Below are positions 26,113 through 33,717 of a stretch of 41,468 nucleotides of DNA, piece after piece. Location: the NCBI GenBank assembly GCA_028818705.1, contig JAPPNJ010000039.1, positions 1 to 41,468 on the forward strand. The letters run 5' to 3'. The notes under the pieces are model-generated. The model did no database searches. It saw nothing but the letters and a program-made list of their open reading frames with translations, and had not been told where the DNA came from. The translations under genes were made by a program, and so were the position numbers. Every line of letters starts with the position of its first letter. Positions within the stretch are counted from its first letter, which is position 1. The DNA is from Candidatus Poribacteria bacterium (GTDB lineage Bacteria > Poribacteria > WGA-4E > WGA-3G).

Positions 26113-27555
26113 TTACCGCGCATAGATTACCTTCTCATCAAGCACCCGCAACGCTTCCTGCTCCAAGTTATAGGCTTCCGTTCGTTTCCGATTGGCTTCC
26201 AAAACCGTGTCGTTTATTTCCCGCTGGGCGTTTTTATCACTCAATAATGGAACACTGACTTGGGAAATATGTTCTTTTTCCAAATGTTTCACTACAGCCC
26301 CATAAGCGAATCTATGAATTAACTCGCGACCATATTCACTTGATAGCCAAGCATATAGATAACCTGAAATTTCGTTACCCGCAGGCACCAAACGAATGAT
26401 GTCATGTGTCATAGCCCACCCATCCCAATGTTTTGGAACCAATACGGTATTAGCAAGAGTTCCACTAGATGTGATTAAAATCATGCCCTCCCTGATAACA
26501 AGTTCATTATTAATCTTGTCAGCATGTTGTGAGAACGACAAATATTTTTTGTCAGACGGATCTAACTCTAAAACATTCTTACCACTAAAAAACACAATCC
26601 CATTACCTTCTTCAACATAGACTCTTTTAAATCGACCTGGCAAAGTAACCGATTCGCTTACTTGATTGTTAACAACTTTAACGATTTCCTTTGCCGTTTT
26701 TGCTATACGCTGTTCAATTACATCCACAACTGGAACATAGTAGGACCCGTCAAATCGATCCAGGAGCTCACTTGAAGGCACGGTAAAATTAAGAACTTCC
26801 ATTGCTTTATCGTACTTTTCCGCTTGCTCTTTCAATATATCAATGTCTGGCAGTTGCAAAGCCTCTTTCAGCATGAATTGCGCCGTATCCAATGATTCAT
26901 TAGATTCATCTCGTAATTTGAAGGATTCTTCAATTAGATTGTGAATTTTCTGTTTGAGAACTGGTGATGGGTTAGGAATAGGAATGTGATTCAGATTTTC
27001 AGGTTCAATATGTTCAACAACCGCTCCATAGTTATTGGCATTCATAATAGAAAAGCCAGTCTTTGATTTCAGAAAAGCGTAAATAAATCCACTATATTCC
27101 TTAGGCTCAATTCTAATTAGATCGTGGCTGAAAATGAGACCGTTCAAAGTATCGCGAATATACGTACAATTGCCAATAGTACCGGAACAGGTTAACAAAA
27201 CTTGTCCTTTTTTGACTTTCAAGGCATCTATATCCGTTTGGGTTAAACGAGAAATATATGCGGATGGCTTTGGGTAAAGTTCGTCAATTTGTGCTGGTTG
27301 ATAAATTGGAAAAGTCGATTTATCTACATATATTCTTTTGAACCGCGGTCGATGATACGCGGTAGCAAGCCCGTTTTCACCACACAGATAACCAATACTC
27401 CATTTACAGTTTTTAATCAAGTCCTTCATCGCTTGTCTACCATCGTTACTGTGCAGACTCCCTTCTAAACGACAGTTTAAATCAATAATTTCTTGTAGAT
27501 TCACCGATGTCCACTTAAGTTCCTTTTTTTCTGTTCTCCTTGGCTGCGTTACCAC
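26113..27555 (-). CDS. hsdS: Type I-like restriction-modification specificity subunit
   Basis: The DNA-recognition subunit, about 480 residues. Two target-recognition domains are visible, each followed by a helical spacer. The first includes RFKRIYVDKS...GQVLLTCSGTIGNC...HDLIRIEP...YGAVVEHIEPENLNHIPIP; the second includes RFKRVYVEEG...GMILITSSGTLANT...HDIIRLVP...YGAVVKHLEKEHISQVSVP. The halves are clearly alike. I take the GTG at 27553-27555 as start, since AGGAGGAGGGAATAAG lies just before it; a GTG eight codons upstream (27579) is the alternative. The start overlaps the end of the methylase gene in another frame. It works with the upstream methylase/nuclease subunit. Confidence 0.9.
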   Translation of the reverse strand: MVTQPRRTEKKELKWTSVNLQEIIDLNCRLEGSLHSNDGRQAMKDLIKNCKWSIGYLCGENGLATAYHRPRFKRIYVDKSTFPIYQPAQIDELYPKPSAYISRLTQTDIDALKVKKGQVLLTCSGTIGNCTYIRDTLNGLIFSHDLIRIEPKEYSGFIYAFLKSKTGFSIMNANNYGAVVEHIEPENLNHIPIPNPSPVLKQKIHNLIEESFKLRDESNESLDTAQFMLKEALQLPDIDILKEQAEKYDKAMEVLNFTVPSSELLDRFDGSYYVPVVDVIEQRIAKTAKEIVKVVNNQVSESVTLPGRFKRVYVEEGNGIVFFSGKNVLELDPSDKKYLSFSQHADKINNELVIREGMILITSSGTLANTVLVPKHWDGWAMTHDIIRLVPAGNEISGYLYAWLSSEYGRELIHRFAYGAVVKHLEKEHISQVSVPLLSDKNAQREINDTVLEANRKRTEAYNLEQEALRVLDEKVIYAR

Positions 27556-29585
27556 CTTATTCCCTCCTCCTTTTTCCACTTTACAAAAATCCGTGGTACG
27601 TCGCGGCTCTGATCGTCAATCACACGAGTTTTTCTTTTAGTTTGAATACTTGCATTAGTCTCTCCCATATCTTCGTAATTTACCGGCGAAACGTTCTCTT
27701 CAGAAACCCATATTTCATTGCCATCTTTGTCCCGTTCAAAGAGCGTATTTCCTCGCCTGTCATGCCCAACCTTCTCAACCATCGCCATAAAAATGTTGTA
27801 TGAGGTAATTTGCCGGGCATATCGCTCTTCGTTAATTTCCTCTTGTGTTTTCTTCTGCAAGATTAACACCGAAGTCTGGGTACCGTTTCTGGGTTGGAAA
27901 GTATCGGCGTGTAAATCAACACTAGCGATAATACGTGTTTTTTCAAGCAGCCACTGACGGATATGCCCAAGCCCAGGATTGCCCAAAATTGAGTCCGGAA
28001 GAACAATTGCTAACCTACCACTGGGTTTAAGGAACTGAAGACACCGTGCAATAAAAAGTTGTTCAGGGGGAACTGATGCTTGGAGACTATCTGACATTTT
28101 CCATCCGACCTCGCCATTTTTCCGCCACTTGTGTCCAATGTCAAATTGCTCAAGGATATGACTATCATTAATGCGGATCTTGCTGCCAAAAGGCGGATTT
28201 GTAACAACAACATCAAAGAATTCTATTGAATCCGCGTTCGTTATACTGTCTGCCTGAATTTGTAGGGCATCTGCTAATTCCTGCTTGAGTTCCAGAGCCC
28301 ACTCATGCGGTGGCAATAGAGAATCATTTCGGTAAATGTTGCCGCTGCCATCATTATTCATCACCATATTCATTTTTGTCGCTTTCACAAGATCCGGATT
28401 GATGTCAAACCCATAGAAATCCGATGCGACAATTTGCTTTATCCGATCTCCAACAATCCGTCTATGATTATCAGACCAATCCAACTCATTTATTTCCAAG
28501 TCATCCGTAACCTCGCGCTTTAATTGTTCAATGATATAGCTCATTGCAGTGACCAAGAACCCTCCCGTGCCGCATGAAGTATCGCACACTTTTTCTCCAG
28601 GTTTCGGGTTGATCATTTCAACCGCCATTTGCATGATATTTCGCGGCGTAAAGAATTCACCTCGATCACCCCTTAAATTTGCACCTACCAGTTCCTCGTA
28701 AGCTTTTCCCTTCACATCAACATGTGTTTCAAGGAGGCTGTAAGGCTGAAGCTCTGAGACAATCCATGCAAGGGAACGCGGTTTTAATTTGATTTCATCG
28801 TTGGCTTCAAAAATCTGTGGAAATTCCTGTTTGACTTTCCCAAAAATCGTGGAAATGCGCTTTTGCACGGTGAGCTGCCCATCTTGATTTGCTCGTTCCC
28901 CAGACCGCGCGTAAAACTCAAGCGGACTCTCCACATGCTGCTCATCAAGCGTTTTACAGAAAATTAACTTTAGCAACTCAAAAAAAGCAGACTGTTTTTG
29001 CATACCATCGGTAGCATAGATGTGATTATGACAGGTCTTGAACACCATGAGGAGATTATCTTCATAAGCCTTTTTCAAGGTGTTGCGTTTCGGTCTATCA
29101 ACATCCTCCAAAGAGCCATCGGCAGCAGGAATATCATTGTATTCCTGAAATTCATATTTTTCCTCTACTTTTACTTTTCTCAAAACTTCTTTATACTTGC
29201 CATTTGTCCACATACCCCATTCGCAATTAGGACACACGCTCATATAGGACTTGAGTTGATCTACCCCTTCTTTCTTATTTTTATGGCTTATGCTTTCCTT
29301 TTTACACTCAACAATTAACCACACATGATCTTGCGTCATTTCCGGACTGTCTTCTGGGAACACGACAATATCGGTCCTCGCCCGGCGACGGCGAGAACCG
29401 AGTTTCAAACCGAATTCGATTTTGATCTGTTCGCGTTTGTATTTGTGCTCATTAATTAATCTTTTCTCAATTGTCTGACGGACATATTCTTCTGCTGTAT
29501 CTTTGCGGAATGTTCCGTCAACATAATCACGGATTTGACCGTCTGGAACACTGATGACTTGCGTTTCAGCAGGATTTGTGTTCAT
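27549..29585 (-). CDS. hsdM: N6-adenine methylase subunit with fused N-terminal nuclease-like domain
   Basis: A 678-residue protein combining two modules. Residues about 25-130 resemble the HsdR-N-type PD-(D/E)XK fold, with Asp72 in RARTDIVVF and Glu93-x-Lys95 in WLIVECKKE. Residues about 270-600 form a type I-style N6-adenine methylase: GEFFTPRNIMQMAV, motif I DTSCGTGGF (335-343), GFDINPDLVKATKMNM, catalytic NPPF (463-466). No separate HsdR helicase-nuclease is present in the window. Together with the following specificity gene this resembles two-gene systems such as BcgI, where one polypeptide cuts and methylates. It could instead be a modification-only enzyme if the N-terminal domain is inactive. 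ATG at 29585 with an AAGGAGC-type site. Confidence 0.9.
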   Translation of the reverse strand: MNTNPAETQVISVPDGQIRDYVDGTFRKDTAEEYVRQTIEKRLINEHKYKREQIKIEFGLKLGSRRRRARTDIVVFPEDSPEMTQDHVWLIVECKKESISHKNKKEGVDQLKSYMSVCPNCEWGMWTNGKYKEVLRKVKVEEKYEFQEYNDIPAADGSLEDVDRPKRNTLKKAYEDNLLMVFKTCHNHIYATDGMQKQSAFFELLKLIFCKTLDEQHVESPLEFYARSGERANQDGQLTVQKRISTIFGKVKQEFPQIFEANDEIKLKPRSLAWIVSELQPYSLLETHVDVKGKAYEELVGANLRGDRGEFFTPRNIMQMAVEMINPKPGEKVCDTSCGTGGFLVTAMSYIIEQLKREVTDDLEINELDWSDNHRRIVGDRIKQIVASDFYGFDINPDLVKATKMNMVMNNDGSGNIYRNDSLLPPHEWALELKQELADALQIQADSITNADSIEFFDVVVTNPPFGSKIRINDSHILEQFDIGHKWRKNGEVGWKMSDSLQASVPPEQLFIARCLQFLKPSGRLAIVLPDSILGNPGLGHIRQWLLEKTRIIASVDLHADTFQPRNGTQTSVLILQKKTQEEINEERYARQITSYNIFMAMVEKVGHDRRGNTLFERDKDGNEIWVSEENVSPVNYEDMGETNASIQTKRKTRVIDDQSRDVPRIFVKWKKEEGIRW

Positions 29586-29655
29586 AAATTTCGCTCCTTA
29601 TAGGATATTCTACTTCACATTGATAATGCCAATATTAGATAAAGTAATTATAGAA

Positions 29656-30033
29656 CTATTCTGTTTCATCAAGTTTTGAATCAGTCCTTTCGCCGGTTGC
29701 TTCAACAGAGGAGGTCTCTGCCAGTTCTGGAAAGAGATCTATCAGTTTGGGAAAGTGTTCATCTTCATAGGCCTTAATGAGCGAACCGACCAATGCCATT
29801 GCTATCGACAAGGGGTGATCTTCATCCTCACCCACTCCATAGATCAAATCGTCCAAGATTGCTAAAAGTTGTTGGTACTCGGTTTCTGTTACCTTGACGC
29901 GATCAAGTATATAGTTCTGATTCACAATATCGGCTAACAGATTTAGCAAACTTACAAGCCATTGCGATTCACTTTCTGGATGAGATGAAGTCTCAGCAGA
30001 TTTCTGCATAGGCATTAACGTGGTAGCCTCCAT
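29656..30033 (-). CDS. HigA-N-terminal-like small acidic protein
   Basis: 125 residues, acidic, no membrane span. The central part, VTETEYQQLLAILDDLIYG plus HPLSIAMALVGSLIKAYEDEHFP, resembles the N-terminal helical segment of HigA-type antitoxins (E-YE.A...I..L...........L..LI.AYE.EH.P), but the helix-turn-helix that normally follows is absent; the tail is a low-complexity acidic stretch. No toxin gene adjoins it. It has a near-consensus promoter and lies 70 bp upstream of the methylase, so it probably leads the R-M operon. A regulatory role is conceivable but unproven. ATG at 30033; AAGG ribosome-binding site. Confidence 0.65.
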   Translation of the reverse strand: MEATTLMPMQKSAETSSHPESESQWLVSLLNLLADIVNQNYILDRVKVTETEYQQLLAILDDLIYGVGEDEDHPLSIAMALVGSLIKAYEDEHFPKLIDLFPELAETSSVEATGERTDSKLDETE

Positions 30034-30074
30034 TGCCTTAAATGTTCACCTCTATTCTGTTAAGTACGGTGAAA

Positions 30075-30103
30075 ATTATATAGCAATTCGCAACAGATTG
30101 CAA
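30075..30103 (-). promoter_or_regulatory. Promoter of the HigA-like/hsdM/hsdS operon
   Basis: On the minus strand: TTGCAA (30098-30103), 17-bp spacer, TATAAT (30075-30080), about 40 bp before the first gene. Confidence 0.72.
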
Positions 30104-30171
30104 CAAAAAAGGAGGGTCAAGTAACCACCCTAAAAGGTAAGAACATCCCGTCCAAAAAAATTAATACTATA

Positions 30172-30293
30172 AGTTAAACATAATTTCACATTCGTTTTTC
30201 ACGGAGAACGCACAATTCCACGTTCACAAACCCAGTAAAATCAAGGGTTCCCAAAAACCTCCGTGAAGCCTCCGTGAAAACCTATGTTAAACT
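30172..30293. repeat. Fold-back element in the 30034-30862 intergenic region
   Basis: The ends AGTTAAACATA (30172-30182) and TATGTTAAACT (30283-30293) are imperfect inverted repeats. Inside, TTTTCACGGAG (30196-30206) pairs perfectly with CTCCGTGAAAA (30270-30280), and CCTCCGTGAA is tandemly repeated nearby. No coding content. Confidence 0.55.
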
Positions 30294-30334
30294 GCCCTTG
30301 CTAATCGCCAATTGCTAACCGCCATTCACAACCC

Positions 30335-30510
30335 TGAAAATCCTGATTCAGACAATATAAATCTCAAACCCCTCATTCTACTCTGAAATTTCAGAGTAAG
30401 CCCTTCAGAGATCCCTTATCAAAACCACCCAGAATCCAGTCCCTGTTTATATTTATAGCCTTTTTAGAAAACCATCATTTTTCAGAGTTTACTCTGAATA
30501 CTCTGAAACT
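30335..30510. repeat. TTCAGAGT palindrome cluster
   Basis: After an inverted copy of the TGTCTGAATCAGGATTTT repeat (30335-30356) comes a perfect 20-bp palindrome TACTCTGAAATTTCAGAGTA (30379-30398). TTCAGAGA follows (about 30404). Then TTCAGAGTTTACTCTGAA (30481-30498) is followed by TACTCTGAAA. Six copies of the TTCAGAG word thus occur in about 130 bp. No gene is encoded. It might be a protein-binding array or a mobile repeat. Confidence 0.6.
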
Positions 30511-30698
30511 CGGCACGTTTTCTGTTCCTTACGTTTGAATCTCTACACACGTTCTACACAGAGGCCGTCCCGCTGGGGGTGGGTTTCTGTGTTTCCGAGG
30601 GTTCTGGATGCGGTTGGAAACGGCACCTACCCTTTGGAAAATGAAAGGAACAGGATTTTTTATCGCGCCCGGGAGGTCGCTCTTATAAGAATAGCGGT

Positions 30699-30775
30699 CA
30701 GTAAAAGTCGGGATTTGGAAAGAATCAACGGTATTCATGCCTTAGGGCATTCACCGCCTCCTACAGAAGAATTGA
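30699..30775. repeat. Dispersed palindromic repeat upstream of the first 641-residue gene
   Basis: AGTCGGGATTTGGAAAGAAT is followed by CAACGGTATTCATGCCTTAG and GGCATTCACCGCCTCCTACAG. These are inverse or variant copies of the words at 11421-11560 (GTAGGAGGGATTT, CATGCC/GGCATG, ATACCGTTGATT). Confidence 0.6.
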
Positions 30776-30803
30776 AGCTCCCTAAGGTGAGACACATCTC
30801 TAC

Positions 30804-30832
30804 TTGAAAACTTACCCAAAACACTTTATAAT
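30804..30832 (+). promoter_or_regulatory. Promoter of 641-residue membrane protein, copy A
   Basis: TTGAAA (30804-30809), 17-bp spacer, TATAAT (30827-30832). Just upstream is GGTGAGACACATCTC, closely matched by AGTGAGACATATCAC before the promoter at 32923-32951. The shared upstream word could be an operator. Confidence 0.78.
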
Positions 30833-30862
30833 AAAGGCAAAAACATATCAACAGGAACGGGA

Positions 30863-32788
30863 ATGGCTAACGGAAACGGGAAACGGAACCTTGTTAAACC
30901 GCATATTCTACTGATTGGGTTGGCACTTGTCGCTTTTAATAGCTACTGGTGCTTGATGGGGACAGAGGTATGGCACTCTACACAGTTGACGATTGCCTCG
31001 CTGTTTTTTAATGCGGTTTTTACCCTCCTCGTCTTCGTGCTTGTCAACCTACTGTTCCAGCGATTCCTACCTCGCTTGGCAATGTCGCAGGCGGATTTAC
31101 AAACCATCTATGTCATGGTGGTGATGGTATCAACGATCAGTGGACATACCATGATGGGGTACCTTATCCCCGTTCTCACGCATACATTTCAGTTCGCAAC
31201 TCCCGAAAATGAGTGGTTATCACTCTTTGGCAACAGTATCCCCAGTTGGATTGCAATCAAAAGCGCACGTGTCTTAGATGGGTTCTACAATGGTGATTCT
31301 ACCCTCTATAATTCCACCACGCTAAACGCATGGATATCGCCTGTGCTTGCTTGGTCGAGTTTTGTTATCGCGCTCTGGCTGACGTTATTAGCGGTAACGA
31401 TTTTTCTCCGTAAGCAGTGGACGGAAAATGAGCGCTTGAACTATCCGATCGTCCAACTCCCGTTAGCACTTACAAGCAACCCGAAACGCTTTTTTACTTC
31501 GCCGTGGATGTGGGTCGGCTTCGCGATTGCGGGGAGTGCTGAACTGCTAAATGGATTGAGTTTCCTGTTTCCAGAGATTCCTTCCCTACCTATTAGAAAC
31601 AGAGTCCTTGGGCAATTCAGTTCAAAGCCGTGGAGTGCGATGGGACCGATTCGCATCTCCTTGTATCCATTTAGCATCGGGTTAATGTTTTTCACGCCGC
31701 TGGATCTCTCGTTTTCATGCTGGTTCTTCTGGTTACTGACTCGTCTTCAGATGGTAGTGACAGATATGTTTGGGGCGCGCAATATCTATAGATTTGAACA
31801 ACAGACGGGGGCTTGGATTGCGTTTGGACTCATCCCGTTGTGGATGGGACGAAGGCATTATGGACGTATTATTCGTAAAGTTTTCGGGATCGCACAACGC
31901 CGCGGCGAACCACCGCCTGACGATTCGGGTGAACCGATGCGTTACCGCACTGCTGCTGGGCTGTTCACCGTTGGGTTGATGTGCCTTTTCTTCTTCTGTT
32001 TTCAAATGGGGATGACCTTCTGGGCGATTGGATTCTTTTTTCTATTCTACTTCCCAATGATTATCGGTATCACCCGTATCCGTGCCGAAATTGGTCCGCC
32101 ACTGCATCAACTCATCCATGTCGATCCAGGAAGAACGATGGTGTTGGCATTAGGTACACGCCGCTTAGGCACAGGCAATCTGTTGGGACTAACGTTTCTC
32201 TACCCGTTTGTCCGCTGTTTCCGGGCACACCCAACACCGAGTGAACTGGAGGCGTTCCGTCTGGCAGAACGAACCAGCATCGGGTATCGACAACTCCTTA
32301 TCGGTATGATCTTGGCGATTGTATTCGGTATCTTGATAACGTTTTGGGCATACCTACACGTCCTTCACGACATGGGTGCGGGCAGCAAGGCACGCGGCTG
32401 GATCATCTACATGGGATGGGAAACATTCAACCGCCTACAAACATGGCTTATGAGTCCCAGAGAGACCAGCGTGCCGGAACTCGGCGTTATCGGTAGCAGT
32501 TTCTTGTTTACGATATTCCTGATGATTATGAAGATCCGGTTTCTCTGGTGGCCGTTACATCCAGCCGGTTATGTACTTGTGAGTGGTACAGGAATGGGGA
32601 GATTGTGGTTTACGATCTTTCTGGGTTGGTTAGCGAAGGCAATTGTGCTAAAGATTGGCGGTGTGAAACTCTACCGACAAGCGATACCGTTCTTTTTGGG
32701 GCTAATCTTAGGGGATTATACGCTTGGGTGTGTCTGGAGCCTCATCGGTCTAGTGCTGGAGATACCGACATATATTGTGTGGCATTGA
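30863..32788 (+). CDS. Multi-pass membrane protein, 641 residues, copy A (DUF6784/DUF6785-like)
   Basis: A large integral membrane protein with at least a dozen hydrophobic segments, starting MANGNGKRNLVKPHILLIGLALVAFNSYWCLM. I believe this matches the DUF6784/DUF6785 proteins, distantly like oligopeptide transporters, but that is recall rather than a search. Notable conserved loops are RKQWTENERLNYPIVQLPLAL, GIGITRIRAEIGPPLHQLIHVDPGR-type sequence in the middle (ITRIRAEIGPPLHQL), and GAGSKARGWI. The same-length copy B at 33710-35635 is about 90 percent identical by eye. Promoter and ribosome-binding site (AGGAACGGG) are clear. The substrate is unknown; linkage to a CoA-pathway enzyme hints at a pantoate- or beta-alanine-related solute, which is speculative. 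Confidence 0.82.
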   Translation: MANGNGKRNLVKPHILLIGLALVAFNSYWCLMGTEVWHSTQLTIASLFFNAVFTLLVFVLVNLLFQRFLPRLAMSQADLQTIYVMVVMVSTISGHTMMGYLIPVLTHTFQFATPENEWLSLFGNSIPSWIAIKSARVLDGFYNGDSTLYNSTTLNAWISPVLAWSSFVIALWLTLLAVTIFLRKQWTENERLNYPIVQLPLALTSNPKRFFTSPWMWVGFAIAGSAELLNGLSFLFPEIPSLPIRNRVLGQFSSKPWSAMGPIRISLYPFSIGLMFFTPLDLSFSCWFFWLLTRLQMVVTDMFGARNIYRFEQQTGAWIAFGLIPLWMGRRHYGRIIRKVFGIAQRRGEPPPDDSGEPMRYRTAAGLFTVGLMCLFFFCFQMGMTFWAIGFFFLFYFPMIIGITRIRAEIGPPLHQLIHVDPGRTMVLALGTRRLGTGNLLGLTFLYPFVRCFRAHPTPSELEAFRLAERTSIGYRQLLIGMILAIVFGILITFWAYLHVLHDMGAGSKARGWIIYMGWETFNRLQTWLMSPRETSVPELGVIGSSFLFTIFLMIMKIRFLWWPLHPAGYVLVSGTGMGRLWFTIFLGWLAKAIVLKIGGVKLYRQAIPFFLGLILGDYTLGCVWSLIGLVLEIPTYIVWH

Positions 32789-32813
32789 GGTAGTTTTTCG
32801 TATACACTAACAA

Positions 32814-32871
32814 GGGCGAGGTTAGGAAACCTCGCCTACCGAAAGGATAGAGCATTATATAGCATTATATA
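32814..32871. repeat. GGCGAGGTT hairpin and 10-bp tandem repeat
   Basis: GGCGAGGTT (32815-32823) and AACCTCGCC (32828-32836) form a perfect 9-bp stem with a 4-nt loop, 26 bp after copy A; there is no T-tract. It is followed by two tandem copies of AGCATTATAT (about 32852-32871). The word AACTGAATGCTTCTGA at about 32889 recurs near 41318. Confidence 0.55.
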
Positions 32872-32922
32872 ATGAGAAGGAAAATTAAAACTGAATGCTT
32901 CTGAAGTGAGACATATCACCCC

Positions 32923-32951
32923 TTGAAAAGATACTTAATACACAGTATAAT
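32923..32951 (+). promoter_or_regulatory. Promoter of the archaeal-type CoA gene and membrane protein copy B
   Basis: TTGAAA (32923-32928), 17-bp spacer, TATAAT (32946-32951). It is homologous to the promoter of copy A, including the GTGAGACA.ATC word upstream. Confidence 0.78.
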
Positions 32952-32982
32952 AGACGTAAATTTGTGCTGAGGTGTTATTTAA

Positions 32983-33717
32983 TTGAGCGACGTTCCGAAA
33001 ACCCATCCCCGATACCTCTCATTGACCCTCCGAGATACCATCGTTGCAGGCGTAGAACAAGGGATAACCTCCATCCACGGACTCATCGCGCATGGACGTG
33101 GGGAGGCGTTTGACTATCTCATCGGGGAAACGACACAACCGTTCGCGATTCAAGCGATTCACGCTGCTGCTGCGATGCTCCGTTTGGCAGAACACCCTGT
33201 TATTTCGGTCAATGGGAATGTGGCAGCGTTGGCACCCGAAGCACTCATCCAACTGGGGCAAGTCCTGAACGCGCCGTTAGAGGTGAACATCTTTCACACG
33301 GAGACGGGACGGGAACAGAGAATTCGGGAACACCTGCTAAAGCACAGTGCTCCAGATGTGCTGATGCCGACAACCGATGCGCAACTCTCCTATATCGACT
33401 CTAACCGGAAATTTGTACACCCAGAAGGAATTTTTAAGGCGGATGTCGTCTTCGTGCCGCTTGAGGACGGGGACCGATGTGAAGCACTCCGAAAGATGGG
33501 CAAAGCAGTTGTGACGGTCGATTTGAACCCGATGTCGCGAACAGCACAGCAGGCGAGTATCACGATCGTGGATAACGTTGTGCGAGCACTACCGCTGTTA
33601 TGCAAAGAGATTCGGAACTTCAGTGATCCTACAGCAGAAGATACTGTCGCAAGATATAGTAACAAAGCGGTGTTAAAACAGGCGTTAGAGCACATCAGTA
33701 GGTGCGGGAATGGCTAA
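32983..33717 (+). CDS. 4-phosphopantoate--beta-alanine ligase (archaeal-type phosphopantothenate synthetase)
   Basis: In archaea this enzyme (COG1701/DUF137) joins 4-phosphopantoate and beta-alanine with ATP to make 4'-phosphopantothenate for coenzyme A; most bacteria use pantothenate synthetase and pantothenate kinase instead. The 244 residues show the family blocks from end to end: PKTHPRYLSLTLRDTIVAGV, GLIAHGRGEAFDYLIGE, HPVISVNGNVAALAPE, VFVPLEDGDRCEALRKMGK and DLNPMSRTAQQASITIVDN. Start is a TTG after GAGGTG, placing the HPRY motif at the expected N-terminal position. Its last 8 bases overlap the start of membrane protein copy B, so the two are translationally coupled. The partner pantoate kinase is not in the window. 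Confidence 0.85.
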   Translation: MSDVPKTHPRYLSLTLRDTIVAGVEQGITSIHGLIAHGRGEAFDYLIGETTQPFAIQAIHAAAAMLRLAEHPVISVNGNVAALAPEALIQLGQVLNAPLEVNIFHTETGREQRIREHLLKHSAPDVLMPTTDAQLSYIDSNRKFVHPEGIFKADVVFVPLEDGDRCEALRKMGKAVVTVDLNPMSRTAQQASITIVDNVVRALPLLCKEIRNFSDPTAEDTVARYSNKAVLKQALEHISRCGNG

